A stretch of 38,611 bases of DNA from Bacteroidota bacterium (lineage in GTDB: Bacteria; Bacteroidota; Bacteroidia; JABEUT01): the NCBI GenBank assembly GCA_013288205.1, contig JABDCH010000017.1, forward strand, positions 1 to 38,611, read 5' to 3'. Both the position numbers and the translations under genes were made by a program. The notes beneath the pieces are model-generated. The model did no database searches. It was not told the DNA's origin and saw nothing but the letters and a program-made list of their open reading frames with translations. Numbering within the stretch: position 1 is the first letter of the stretch; each line of letters starts with the position of its first letter. Shown here in pieces: positions 27,212 through 35,497 of this stretch.

Positions 27212-27285
27212 AGCCTCGCAGGAGATTCGAACTCCCGACCTGCTGATTACGAATCAGCTGCTCTAGCCAGCTGAGCTAACGAGGC
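27212..27285 (-). tRNA. tRNA-Thr (anticodon CGT)
   Basis: The 74-base minus-strand sequence folds as a full cloverleaf. The acceptor arms are GCCTCGT and GCGAGGC (one G-T pair), with U as discriminator base. The D arm is GCTCAGCTGGCTAGAGC, the anticodon stem GCTGA/TCAGC holds the loop TTCGTAA with anticodon CGT at 34-36, and the T arm is GGGAG-TTCGAAT-CTCCT. The anticodon reads threonine ACG codons. The CCA end is not encoded. The response-regulator gene starts 23 bases downstream. Confidence 0.95.
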
Positions 27286-27330
27286 TTGTTAAATTGTAAA
27301 TGGAAAATTGTGAATTGTTAATGTATTTCA

Positions 27331-27358
27331 TTCAGCATTTACAATTCAGCATTTACAA
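27331..27358. repeat. Tandem 14-bp repeat over the end of tyrS
   Basis: TTCAGCATTTACAA occurs twice with no gap (27331-27344 and 27345-27358). The second copy encodes the last residues of TyrRS, and the first holds its stop codon (27339-27341). An inverted, partial copy (AATTGTAAATG) lies near 27292. It looks like a local duplication that rebuilt the end of the gene. Confidence 0.7.
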
Positions 27359-28631
27359 TTATTAGATAATAGTTTTTCTTTCCTTTTTGTGCAAGTATAT
27401 ATTTTTCTTTTATAACACTACTCATTCCAACTACAAAATTTACATCTTCTACTTTTTCTTTATTAATAAATACTCCACCCCCCGTAAGCATTTTTCGTGC
27501 TTCTCCTTTTGATGGGAAAATAGTTGTATTCACACTTAAAAAATCAATAACAGGAATACCCTTTTCTATTTCCGACTGAGGAATATTTACCTGGGGCACC
27601 CCTTCAAAAACGGCTTCCAAATCTTGGTCCGAAAGTTTTTGCAGACTTTCTTTTGTGCCTTTTCCAAACAGAAGTTCCGATGCTTCCACAGCAAAAGTAT
27701 AATCCTGTTCCGAATGTACACGTATGGTCACATCTTTTGCTAGCGCCTTTTGCAATGTGCGCATGTGCGGGGTTGTAGTATGCTCTGCTTCCAGTTTTTC
27801 AATTTCTTCTTTTTCAAACAGGGTAAATATGCGGATGTACTTTTTAGCGTCATCGTCCGATACATTCAGCCAGAACTGGTAAAATTTGTAAGGCGATGTT
27901 TTAGCCGGATCGAGCCATACATTACCTTCTTCTGTTTTGCCGAATTTGGTGCCATCGGCTTTAGTTACAAGATGTGTGGTGAGTGCAAAAGCATCTCCAC
28001 CACCCATGCGCCTGATTAGTTCCGTGCCTGTTACAATGTTCCCCCATTGGTCGGAGCCACCCATTTGCAGTTTGCAGTTTTTATTTTTCCACAGGTAATA
28101 AAAATCATAACCCTGCACTAATTGATAGCTAAATTCAGTAAACGATATGCCACTCTCCATACGGTTTTTAACCGAGTCTTTGGTGAGCATATAATTTACG
28201 GTAATGTGTTTGCCCACATCGCGTATAAAATCTAAAAAACGAAATTCTTTATACCACTCGTAATTGTTAACTATTTCGGCGGAATTATCACCACAATTAA
28301 AATCAAGGAATCTTTCCAGTTGTTTTCGTTGACAATCCAGGTTATGTTCCAGAATATCCAACGTTAGCAAGTTTCTTTCCTGCGATTTGCCCGAAGGGTC
28401 GCCCACCATACCGGTAGCGCCGCCCACTAAAGCAATGGGTTTATGGCCTGCCTTTTGAAAATGCAGCAAGGTCATAATTTGGGCCAGGTTGCCTACCCCC
28501 AATGAATCGGATGTAGGATCAAACCCGATATACCCGCTCACCGAGCCGCTGTTCAGCAGTTCTTCGGTACCGGGCATAATGTCGTGCAACATGCCTCTCC
28601 AGCGTAATTCTTCTATAAAACTCGATTTCAT
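27339..28631 (-). CDS. tyrS: TyrRS: tyrosyl-tRNA synthetase
   Basis: TyrRS charges tRNA-Tyr. The 430-residue protein has the full domain order: class I catalytic domain with G-F-D-P-T40-S-D-S-L, the [14 protein letters not shown] stretch, the second signature K-F-G-K-T, and a C-terminal S4-like RNA-binding domain ([16 protein letters not shown]). The odd point is the first signature: where most enzymes read H-I-G-H, this one reads G45-V-G-N48. The rest of the active site looks normal, so it is probably active. It has its own -7 element at 28642-28649 and a tandem repeat at its 3' end. Confidence 0.95.
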   Translation of the reverse strand: MKSSFIEELRWRGMLHDIMPGTEELLNSGSVSGYIGFDPTSDSLGVGNLAQIMTLLHFQKAGHKPIALVGGATGMVGDPSGKSQERNLLTLDILEHNLDCQRKQLERFLDFNCGDNSAEIVNNYEWYKEFRFLDFIRDVGKHITVNYMLTKDSVKNRMESGISFTEFSYQLVQGYDFYYLWKNKNCKLQMGGSDQWGNIVTGTELIRRMGGGDAFALTTHLVTKADGTKFGKTEEGNVWLDPAKTSPYKFYQFWLNVSDDDAKKYIRIFTLFEKEEIEKLEAEHTTTPHMRTLQKALAKDVTIRVHSEQDYTFAVEASELLFGKGTKESLQKLSDQDLEAVFEGVPQVNIPQSEIEKGIPVIDFLSVNTTIFPSKGEARKMLTGGGVFINKEKVEDVNFVVGMSSVIKEKYILAQKGKKNYYLIIVNAEL

Positions 28632-28641
28632 TTTGAGCCGC

Positions 28642-28649
28642 CAAAGATA
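28642..28649 (-). promoter_or_regulatory. -7 element for tyrS
   Basis: The minus strand reads TATCTTTG, followed by GCGGC, 10 bases upstream of the tyrS ATG. A TTTA lies 17 bases further up as a possible -33 element. The leader would be very short. Confidence 0.5.
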
Positions 28650-28910
28650 TGATTTATCCGAATGTCTAAATTCGATTTATTAAAAGACTGATTATCCTTT
28701 CTGCGTTTTCTCTTATGCAACAGTTTTTAGCGAATTCGAAAACGCTATTTTTGGCACCATATTAGCTGGTTTACTACATGTTACGCCACTTGCAAAATGC
28801 CTTCCAAACTGTTGCATATAAATTTGCCCGGGCAAATGGATTGCAAATGCGGGGCATTTATGGAGAAAGAAAGGGGGTGAGGTGTAAAGTCTTTATATTC
28901 TTTTCTCTCC

Positions 28911-28918
28911 TATATTTG
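28911..28918 (+). promoter_or_regulatory. -7 element for the type IX surface protein
   Basis: TATATTTG matches TAnnTTTG and ends 25 bases before the ATG at 28944. No clear -33 TTTG is seen; a CTTTA lies about 15 bases upstream. Confidence 0.5.
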
Positions 28919-28943
28919 CTATACATTGGGGTATTAGTATGCG

Positions 28944-31085
28944 ATGAAAAAAACTATTTTCATTATTTGTGTAATCTTTTCTCTTGGAATTGGACAAAAT
29001 ACCAATGCCCAAAAGGATACTGCATTTTATTATACAGGTTCGGTGCAGACATGGACAGTACCTCCTTGCGTATATTCAATAATGATTAATGGACATGGAG
29101 CACAAGGTGGAACAGCCCAATATACTTTAGGAGGAGGATTTGGTGCAGACATAACGGGTACCTTTACAGTTACACCCGGAGAGATTCTTAATATTTTAGT
29201 TGGACAAATGGGAACAGCACCAGTTTTGTGCGCCAGTGGCGGTGGTGGTACATATGTATGGAATTCCATTAATTCATCCCTCCCTATGTTAGTTGCCGGC
29301 GGTGGCGGTGGCAGTGCTGGTGGGGATACTTCTGGTGTTGGTTCAGCAACAACAACTCCAACTACGCCTACACCTAACGGATGCGGTGCAGGTGGTGCCG
29401 GCGGTAATGGCGGTGCAGGTGGTGCAGGTGGTAATTTTAAAAACACTGCTACAGGCGGCGGTGGTGCAGGATGGATAAGCAATGGGCAACCCGGAACACT
29501 ATACCCATTTGGCGGTGGTGGTTATGACCCGACAAACGGAGGAACAGGTGGAACTCCAGGTTTCCGAGGTGGACAAGGTGGTTATGGCGGTGGCGGTGGA
29601 TCTGCAGGTTATGATGGAGCAGGCGGCGGTGGCGGCGGATATAACGGCGGCGGCGGCGGCAATCAATGGGATACTATTGCTTGGGGTGCAGGCGGTGGTG
29701 GCGGTTCATATAATGGAGGAACAAATCAAATTAATATTGCTGGGGCTGATACTGGCAATGGTTCAGTTACAATTACTGTTGTTGGGCCATCCATATCCTT
29801 TTCACAAGTAAATCCTATTTGTGGTATGTGCAATGGAGTTCTTGTAGTAGCTGCGAGCGGAGGCGCAACACCTTATACATACTCCTGGTTACCCGGCGGA
29901 CAAACTGCGGATAGCATAACAGGATTATGTGCAGGAACCTATACGGTAACTGTAACGGATTCTTGTGGAAATACTTCTAGTGCATTTGTAGTACTTCCGG
30001 CGAAACCTCTTCCGCTTACAACTACTGTTACTGCCAATGAAAAGTGTAATGGAAATTGCATGGGCAGCGCCATTGTCAAAGTAGATACGGGTACTTCCCC
30101 TTATGCTTATTTATGGACTCCTTCAGGAGGAAATTCTGCGAATGCTACAGGACTTTGTGCAGGTATTTATACCATCACCGTAACAGATAAAAACGGATGC
30201 ACAGGCAGTGCGACCGCGACTATCACAGAACCACCTGCAATAACACTTACTTCCTGGACCAATAATGTAGTATGTGCAGGTACATTGGATAGTGCTACGG
30301 TTACTCCTTCCGGAGGTACTTCGCCTTATACCTATTTATGGGCTCCATCAGGAAAGACAGCAACTACTGTTACAGGGCTTAGTAGCGGTACATATACTAT
30401 TACCGTTACGGATATAAACGGATGCACGCAAAGCACAAGCCTTACCATATTGCATCCACCGGTATTAACCGCAACGATGGGAGTTCCCAATAATGTGCCA
30501 TGCAATGGAGGTATTGGTAATGCTACTGTAACGGCTGGAGGAGGTGTTTCACCCTATATTTATTCCTGGTCTCCATCCGGAGGAAGTAATGCCCAGGGAA
30601 CCGGGCTTAGTGCCGGGAGCTATACTGTGACTATAACCGATCGGAATAGTTGTACAGCAATAGCTAGTGTGGTAATAACTCAGCCACTACAATTGGTAGC
30701 AAAAAAAGATACTATTCTCAATGTTTTTTGTAATGGGGGAGTAGGGAGTGCTGCAATTCGTGTTTCAGGAGGAACTTCGGCCTACACTTATTTATGGCCC
30801 CCTACGAAACAAAGCAGCGATAGTGCAACAGGGCTGAGTGCTGGTTCCTATACTGTTTCTGTAACAGATAACCATCATTGCAGTACCAGTGTGAGTGTGA
30901 CTATTACCCAGCCCACGCAAGTAGCCGCTACGTTTACAATCAATGATGTGCTCTGCAACGGAGGTGTCGGGAGTGCAACAGCCAACGCCAGGGGGGGGGG
31001 TATCACCCTATACTTATCTGTGGACACCTACCAATCAAACTACGGCAACCGCCACCGGGCTAAGTGCCGGAGCATATACCATTAA
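28944..31085 (+). CDS. Type IX surface protein, N-terminal part (Gly-rich plus SprB repeats), frameshifted
   Basis: This frame codes for 713 residues and is the first half of one large gene that ends at 32862. It has a signal peptide (MKKTIFIICVIFSLGIGQNTNAQ), a Gly-rich domain to about residue 280 with many G-G-G runs, and then SprB-like repeats of about 75 residues built around G-G-T-S-P-Y-T-Y-L-W and G-L-S-A-G-T-Y-T-V-T-V-T-D. In the sixth repeat a run of ten G (30991-31000) shifts the frame; 28 foreign codons follow to a stop at 31085. With nine G the reading would go on without a gap as R-G-G-V-S-P-Y-T-Y-L-W, giving one protein of 1305 residues. SprB repeats occur in gliding adhesins of Bacteroidota. 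Confidence 0.9.
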   Translation: MKKTIFIICVIFSLGIGQNTNAQKDTAFYYTGSVQTWTVPPCVYSIMINGHGAQGGTAQYTLGGGFGADITGTFTVTPGEILNILVGQMGTAPVLCASGGGGTYVWNSINSSLPMLVAGGGGGSAGGDTSGVGSATTTPTTPTPNGCGAGGAGGNGGAGGAGGNFKNTATGGGGAGWISNGQPGTLYPFGGGGYDPTNGGTGGTPGFRGGQGGYGGGGGSAGYDGAGGGGGGYNGGGGGNQWDTIAWGAGGGGGSYNGGTNQINIAGADTGNGSVTITVVGPSISFSQVNPICGMCNGVLVVAASGGATPYTYSWLPGGQTADSITGLCAGTYTVTVTDSCGNTSSAFVVLPAKPLPLTTTVTANEKCNGNCMGSAIVKVDTGTSPYAYLWTPSGGNSANATGLCAGIYTITVTDKNGCTGSATATITEPPAITLTSWTNNVVCAGTLDSATVTPSGGTSPYTYLWAPSGKTATTVTGLSSGTYTITVTDINGCTQSTSLTILHPPVLTATMGVPNNVPCNGGIGNATVTAGGGVSPYIYSWSPSGGSNAQGTGLSAGSYTVTITDRNSCTAIASVVITQPLQLVAKKDTILNVFCNGGVGSAAIRVSGGTSAYTYLWPPTKQSSDSATGLSAGSYTVSVTDNHHCSTSVSVTITQPTQVAATFTINDVLCNGGVGSATANARGGGITLYLSVDTYQSNYGNRHRAKCRSIYH

Positions 31086-32862
31086 AGTGAGTGATAACAA
31101 CGGCTGTACCTTAACTAATACAGTAACCATTACCCAGCCGGCTGTATTGAGTGTTAATACTACAAACACACACGCCTTTTGCAATCTTCCTAATGGAACG
31201 GCCACTGCAAATCCGGCGGGAGGCACGGGCCCCTATACCTATTCCTGGAACCCCAGTGGTCAAACTACAGCTAAAGCCACAGGTCTGTTTGCCGGAAGTT
31301 TTACGGTAACGGTAACCGATAACCACCATTGCACCACCAGTGCCAGCGTAAGCATTACCCAACCAACCTTGGTAACGGCTACTATCAGCAATGTTAACAA
31401 CGTAAGTTGCTATAATGGAACCAATGGTTCTGCTACGGTTACAGGCAGCGGAGGAACCGCACCCTACGCGTATTTGTGGAGTCCGGGGGGTAATACCAAT
31501 GCCACCGCAACCGGATTATTCGCTTTAAGTTACACCGCTACCGTAACTGATAACAACGGATGTACAGCCAGCGCATCTGTTAACCTGACAGAGCCTACAC
31601 AAGTAACTGCCAGCATCAGTGAGCCTAAAATTATTTGCAAGGATAGTACCGGAGTATTAATAGCTAATGCGAATGGAGGCACCCCACCGTATAAATACAA
31701 TTGGAGTTCGGGAGCCACCAATGGAACAGCTACTATTACCCCTGTAGCTACCAATGATTATTCTGTGATAGTAACCGATAGTCATGGTTGCACTGCCAGC
31801 GCTAACATTGTATTGCAATATGGCCCGGCTTTTGCCGTAGATATAACCGGAAAGAAATCCGTCTGTGTGGGAGACTCTACCCTTATCTGTGCGAATGCCA
31901 TTGGTGCTATTGATGGAGTATTCTACCAATGGGCCCCGGTAAATAGTAGCAATGGATGTATATTAGTAAGTCCAGGTATATCAAGTGTATATACGGTAAC
32001 GGTAGTAGATGGTTGCGGTTCTACTACAACTGCCCAAACAAGCATAACCGGTGAACCGAGCCCTATAGTGAATATGGGAGTAAACTTCTCACAAGGCTGT
32101 GAGCCTTTCTGTGTGCAGTTTATCAATCAATCTGTATTATCAAAAGGCCAGGTAGGACAATATGTATGGGATTTTGGAGACGGAGACAGTTCCAGCAGCA
32201 AGAGCCCTATTTATTGTTATAAAACAGCAGGACAATACAATGTAAGCCTTACTGTAATATCTGACAGCGGTTGCAGCGCTACCCTAAAGAAGATAAATAT
32301 GCTCACTATTTATGCTCCACCTAAAGCGGCGTTCAGTTACTCTCCCAATCCGGCAACAATAGAAACACCTACTATACAATTTGCTGATAAGAGCAAAGAT
32401 CCCAATGGAAATAATGTGATCTACTGGACATGGAGCTTTGGGGACAGGAGTGACTCGAGCAGTAACCAACAAAATCCAACACATACCTATCACGATACAG
32501 GGATGTATTGTGTAAACTTAACTGTAATGAGTAGAGAAGGCTGTACGGACACAACTACCAACTGCCTGATCATCGAACCTGATTTTAAATTATACATTCC
32601 CTCAGCATTCACTCCAAATCAAGATGGCAGGAATGAAACCTTTCAACCGGTGGGGCAATATGTAAAGAATTTCGAGATGTATATTTTCAATCGTTGGGGA
32701 ACACAAATATTCCACTCAACCAATCTAAATCAGGGTTGGAATGGGGAAGTAAACGGTACAGGTCAAATCTCCCCCGAAGATGTGTATATCTATAAAATTA
32801 TGGTCATTGATGCCAAAGGAACTGAACATTCTTATGTAGGAAATGTCGTCTTGTTGAAGTGA
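30943..32862 (+). CDS. Type IX surface protein, C-terminal part (SprB repeats, PKD domains, sorting domain)
   Basis: This frame holds the rest of the surface protein; the real coding part begins near 31000, after the G run, and the listed start at 30943 is only the first in-frame start codon. It has the rest of the sixth SprB repeat and three more, then two PKD domains (Y-V-W-D-F-G-D-G-D and W-T-W-S-F-G-D), and ends with the gliding-motility-type C-terminal domain: L-Y-I-P-S-A-F-T-P-N-Q-D-G-R-N-E, F-N-R-W-G, and G-N-V-V-L-L-K. That end is the type B sorting signal of type IX secretion, so the protein is exported to the cell surface. The gene ends 8 bases before the convergent phosphopantetheinyl transferase gene. 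Confidence 0.9.
   Translation: MMCSATEVSGVQQPTPGGGVSPYTYLWTPTNQTTATATGLSAGAYTIKVSDNNGCTLTNTVTITQPAVLSVNTTNTHAFCNLPNGTATANPAGGTGPYTYSWNPSGQTTAKATGLFAGSFTVTVTDNHHCTTSASVSITQPTLVTATISNVNNVSCYNGTNGSATVTGSGGTAPYAYLWSPGGNTNATATGLFALSYTATVTDNNGCTASASVNLTEPTQVTASISEPKIICKDSTGVLIANANGGTPPYKYNWSSGATNGTATITPVATNDYSVIVTDSHGCTASANIVLQYGPAFAVDITGKKSVCVGDSTLICANAIGAIDGVFYQWAPVNSSNGCILVSPGISSVYTVTVVDGCGSTTTAQTSITGEPSPIVNMGVNFSQGCEPFCVQFINQSVLSKGQVGQYVWDFGDGDSSSSKSPIYCYKTAGQYNVSLTVISDSGCSATLKKINMLTIYAPPKAAFSYSPNPATIETPTIQFADKSKDPNGNNVIYWTWSFGDRSDSSSNQQNPTHTYHDTGMYCVNLTVMSREGCTDTTTNCLIIEPDFKLYIPSAFTPNQDGRNETFQPVGQYVKNFEMYIFNRWGTQIFHSTNLNQGWNGEVNGTGQISPEDVYIYKIMVIDAKGTEHSYVGNVVLLK
30991..31000 (+). repeat. G10 homopolymer that breaks the surface-protein frame
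   Basis: Ten G in a row lie in the sixth SprB repeat. Other repeats have G-G-G-V-S-P-Y or G-G-T-S-P-Y with 12 residues from A-T to S-P-Y, and this one has the same length only if the run is nine G. Such runs slip easily in replication and are also misread in sequencing. Confidence 0.9.
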
Positions 32863-32870
32863 GCAAAAGT

Positions 32871-33509
32871 TTATTGGTAGTCAGTTTGTACTAATATAAA
32901 GTTCCCAATCTTTTTGTACTCCATGGGAATAGTTTGGTTGTCGTCTCCTTTATGAATAAGTCCCTCCAGCTTACCTTCTGAAGAAAACTCAAAGGGTTTA
33001 ATTTCAAAATGATTCTGAAAGGAAATACCACTTTGTCCGTATACTTTGAACATCACTTCCTTAGCCCCCCATATTATGGTGAGCTGTTCTTCGGTAGAGG
33101 GCGATGGCCCTAAGTATTTTATCTCCTGTTCGCCTAAAAAGCGGTATGCTATTTTATGTATCCGGGGACGCAATATTTCAATATCTACTCCCGGATTTTT
33201 GTGTGGATGGGTTGCGATGCTAACCATTTTGCCTGAATGGCTTATAGAAATCTTATCGCTATGATTTATAAGCAGTGGTTTTCCATTTTCATGGTAGTCG
33301 ATAACCGGGGCAGGGGTATATAACTCTTTTAATAAAACCCTTACGGCAAGCCACTCCATGCGCCTTCCCTCATGGGCCAATAAAGAAAAGGCATGTAGCC
33401 CTGCTTTATCAAGCGAAGCCGTTTCGAGTAACGATTGTTCATTTTCGATAATCTCCCAAAGGGCTGTACGCTGACCGTCTTGATGTTCTATTTTAAGAAT
33501 TACAGGCAT
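32871..33509 (-). CDS. 4'-phosphopantetheinyl transferase superfamily protein
   Basis: The enzyme would move the phosphopantetheine arm of coenzyme A onto a carrier protein (acyl or peptidyl). The family motifs are visible: G-V-D-I-E (the Mg-binding Asp and Glu), W-G-A-K-E-V-M-F-K and an N-terminal His-rich stretch S-I-S-H-S-G. The size of 212 residues fits the Sfp-like group. I start at the ATG at 33509, as M-P-V-I-L-K is the usual beginning of Bacteroidota members; an ATG at 33530 in the same frame would add seven residues. No carrier protein or synthase gene lies nearby, so it could be the general enzyme. It is divergent from ahcY. Confidence 0.9.
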   Translation of the reverse strand: MPVILKIEHQDGQRTALWEIIENEQSLLETASLDKAGLHAFSLLAHEGRRMEWLAVRVLLKELYTPAPVIDYHENGKPLLINHSDKISISHSGKMVSIATHPHKNPGVDIEILRPRIHKIAYRFLGEQEIKYLGPSPSTEEQLTIIWGAKEVMFKVYGQSGISFQNHFEIKPFEFSSEGKLEGLIHKGDDNQTIPMEYKKIGNFILVQTDYQ

Positions 33510-33536
33510 AAAAGACAATATTAATACCATTTTTCA

Positions 33537-33544
33537 TACCTTTG
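33537..33544 (+). promoter_or_regulatory. -7 element for ahcY
   Basis: TACCTTTG followed by CAGCCC is one of the most typical Bacteroidota start regions. The ATG of ahcY is 84 bases downstream, so the leader is longer than for other genes here; I see no clear riboswitch fold in it. Confidence 0.6.
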
Positions 33545-33628
33545 CAGCCCTGAAATAAAATACATAATCAAATAAAGGTATGTACTATTTATTCAGTATC
33601 AAAATATAACATTAAAAATTACAGAAAG

Positions 33629-34948
33629 ATGAGTTCAACCACCAAGGAAAAGAAACTGCCTTACAAAGTAAAGGATATAAAACTGGCAGAATGGGGACGC
33701 AAAGAAATATATTTGGCAGAAGCTGAAATGCCGGGTTTGATGGCCCTGCGTGAAGAGTATGGCAAAAAGAAGCCGCTGAAAGGCGCTCGTATTGCCGGTT
33801 GCCTTCACATGACTATTCAAACGGCTGTATTAATAGAAACCCTTGTCGAGCTGGGCGCTGAAGTACAGTGGTCATCATGTAATATATTTTCGACCCAAGA
33901 CCATGCTGCTGCTGCTATTGCTGCCGCAGGTATTCCTGTATATGCATGGAAAGGGCTGAATGAAGCAGATTACGAATGGTGTATTGAACAAACCTTGTTC
34001 TTTGGCGATGATAACAAGCCCCTGAATATGATTTTGGATGATGGAGGAGACCTTACCAATGTGGTATTAGATAAAAACCCTGAATTAATTTTAGGTGTTA
34101 AAGGTATCAGCGAAGAAACCACTACAGGTGTTCATCGCTTATACGAAAGGATGACCAAGGGAACCCTTGCAATGCCCGCATTCAATGTGAATGATGCCGT
34201 AACCAAATCAAAATTTGATAATAAATATGGCTGCCGCGAATCGTTAGTAGATGCTATTCGTCGTGCAACCGACCTGATGCTTGCCGGAAAAGTGGCTGTA
34301 GTGGCTGGTTTTGGCGATGTGGGTAAAGGTTCTGCACAGGCATTGAAGAATTCGCAGATGCGTGTTATAGTAACCGAAATTGATCCTATTTGTGCGTTGC
34401 AAGCTGCTATGGAAGGCTACGAAGTGCGTAAAATGGATGATGCCGTTAAGATGGCTGATATTATTGTTACTACCACCGGTAATCATCATATTATTACTGA
34501 TCGTCATTTCTTAAGCATGAAAGATAAAGCCATTGTTTGTAACATTGGCCACTTTGACGTGGAAATAAACATGGCATGGTTGAATGAAAATTATGGACAT
34601 ACCAAAGATACCATCAAGCCACAAGTAGATAAATATACCATCAACGGTAAAGATGTTATTGTGCTTGCCGAGGGAAGATTAGTAAACCTGGGTTGCGCCA
34701 TGGGACATCCTTCTTTTGTAATGTCTACTTCATTTACCAACCAGGTGTTGGCGCAAATAGAATTATGGCAAAACCATAAGAGCTACGAAAACAAGGTATA
34801 TACCCTGCCTAAATTATTGGATGAAAAAGTAGCCCGTTTGCACCTCAAGAAAATTAGTGTGGAACTGGATGAACTTAGTCCTGAGCAGGCAGCTTATATT
34901 GGTGTAGAAGTAAGCGGTCCGTACAAGCCTGAATACTATAGGTATTAA
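33629..34948 (+). CDS. ahcY: AhcY: adenosylhomocysteinase
   Basis: AhcY splits S-adenosylhomocysteine into adenosine and homocysteine and so removes the inhibitor made by all methyltransferases. The 439-residue protein shows the NAD-binding motif [11 protein letters not shown] at 226-236, the substrate stretch [12 protein letters not shown], and the C-terminal end with K-P-E-Y-Y-R-Y. The start is an ATG after an 84-base leader with a typical -7 element. A strong terminator follows at 34972-35004, so it is a single-gene unit. Confidence 0.98.
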   Translation: MSSTTKEKKLPYKVKDIKLAEWGRKEIYLAEAEMPGLMALREEYGKKKPLKGARIAGCLHMTIQTAVLIETLVELGAEVQWSSCNIFSTQDHAAAAIAAAGIPVYAWKGLNEADYEWCIEQTLFFGDDNKPLNMILDDGGDLTNVVLDKNPELILGVKGISEETTTGVHRLYERMTKGTLAMPAFNVNDAVTKSKFDNKYGCRESLVDAIRRATDLMLAGKVAVVAGFGDVGKGSAQALKNSQMRVIVTEIDPICALQAAMEGYEVRKMDDAVKMADIIVTTTGNHHIITDRHFLSMKDKAIVCNIGHFDVEINMAWLNENYGHTKDTIKPQVDKYTINGKDVIVLAEGRLVNLGCAMGHPSFVMSTSFTNQVLAQIELWQNHKSYENKVYTLPKLLDEKVARLHLKKISVELDELSPEQAAYIGVEVSGPYKPEYYRY

Positions 34949-34971
34949 TAGAATTTTGAACTGATTTCTGG

Positions 34972-35004
34972 AAAGGGAAAGAACACATTGTTCTTTCCCT
35001 TTTT
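34972..35004 (+). terminator. Strong intrinsic terminator of ahcY
   Basis: AAAGGGAAAGAACA (34972-34985), loop CAT and TGTTCTTTCCCTTT (34989-35002) form a perfect 14-bp stem, followed by TT and further T-rich sequence. It lies 24 bases after the ahcY stop. As the stem is flanked by A and T runs, it can also end transcripts from the opposite side (the lipoprotein pair). Confidence 0.9.
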
Positions 35005-35028
35005 GCTTTATACAAGATGAACTACTTG

Positions 35029-35475
35029 CTAGTTAGATATGTATATCAAAGGGGGATAGTTACTATAATTAATTGTGTACTGCTTTAAGGCAAGTGTGCC
35101 AGGGCCATTGCTGGTAATTGTGCCAGAGTATAGTGAATAGGTTGTACCACAAACAGGGCATTTGGCTGTAATTCCGCCTGCCTGAACGTTCAAAACGGCT
35201 TTTGAATTGGTTGTACAGTCGTAAGGACAACCGCGGTCAAAGGCAAGATAAGAATCTTGTGCGTTGCAGAATACTATGATATTGTCGTACCCTCCAAAAA
35301 CATATCCCCATCCGCCAATAGTTTGTAGAGAAGCATTGGTAGAAACATTAACAGTTGCATTGACTGCCACATTGGGAACCCCAGCATTTACCGGAGAATT
35401 TTTTTTGCATCCGGAAGATATTCCTGCACTCAGTAGGAATAATAAGGTAAGTTTCTTTTGCGTCTTTAAAAGCAT
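35029..35475 (-). CDS. Rieske-like lipoprotein with all-Cys motif (copy 2)
   Basis: This 148-residue lipoprotein begins at the ATG at 35475; an in-frame TTG at 35493 is less likely. The lipobox is S-S-G-C, followed by K-K. The C-terminal domain reads like a Rieske domain: F-D-R-G-C-P-Y-D-C, then about 20 residues later C-P-V-C-G-T-T-Y-S-L-Y-S-G and N-G-P-G-x-L-A-L-K-Q-Y. In true Rieske proteins the motifs are C-x-H and C-x-x-H; here both histidines are missing and extra cysteines stand near. The metal, if any, is unknown. It is closely related to the gene directly upstream (22-base gap), so the pair arose by tandem duplication. Confidence 0.8.
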   Translation of the reverse strand: MLLKTQKKLTLLFLLSAGISSGCKKNSPVNAGVPNVAVNATVNVSTNASLQTIGGWGYVFGGYDNIIVFCNAQDSYLAFDRGCPYDCTTNSKAVLNVQAGGITAKCPVCGTTYSLYSGTITSNGPGTLALKQYTINYSNYPPLIYISN

Positions 35476-35497
35476 TTTAAAACTTTTGAGCAAAAAT

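Larger units (their letters stand above)
28632..28943. other. 312-base intergenic region rich in inverted repeats
   Basis: This divergent region holds the promoters of tyrS and of the surface protein. Between them lie a 13-bp perfect inverted repeat, TATGCAACAGTTT (28714-28726) and AAACTGTTGCATA (28806-28818), a 16-bp perfect palindrome ATTTGCCCGGGCAAAT (28822-28837) and a dyad AAATGC-GGG-GCATTT (28845-28859). I see no credible gene. It could be an operator region, a leader RNA or a remnant of a small mobile element. Confidence 0.55.

Noticed and set aside
28714-28818. The 105-base inverted-repeat block as an insertion sequence or MITE.
   Set aside because: No transposase and no flanking target-site duplication are seen; a second copy is not present in this window. 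It stays as an open question and is not called as a mobile element.
28778-29089. A 103-codon frame over the leader and the start of the surface-protein gene.
   Set aside because: It runs through the promoter and signal peptide of the real gene in another frame and has no protein-like features of its own.
29030-29811. Open frames in other readings of the Gly-rich domain, rich in Pro (minus strand) or Val/Gln (plus strand).
   Set aside because: They come from the GGT/GGC repeats of the Gly-rich coding sequence and have no own start signals or known domain.
33545-33628. A SAH or SAM riboswitch in the 84-base leader of ahcY.
   Set aside because: The leader is AT-rich with no strong conserved stems that I can see, and the known SAH riboswitches are, as far as I know, mostly in Proteobacteria and Actinobacteria.
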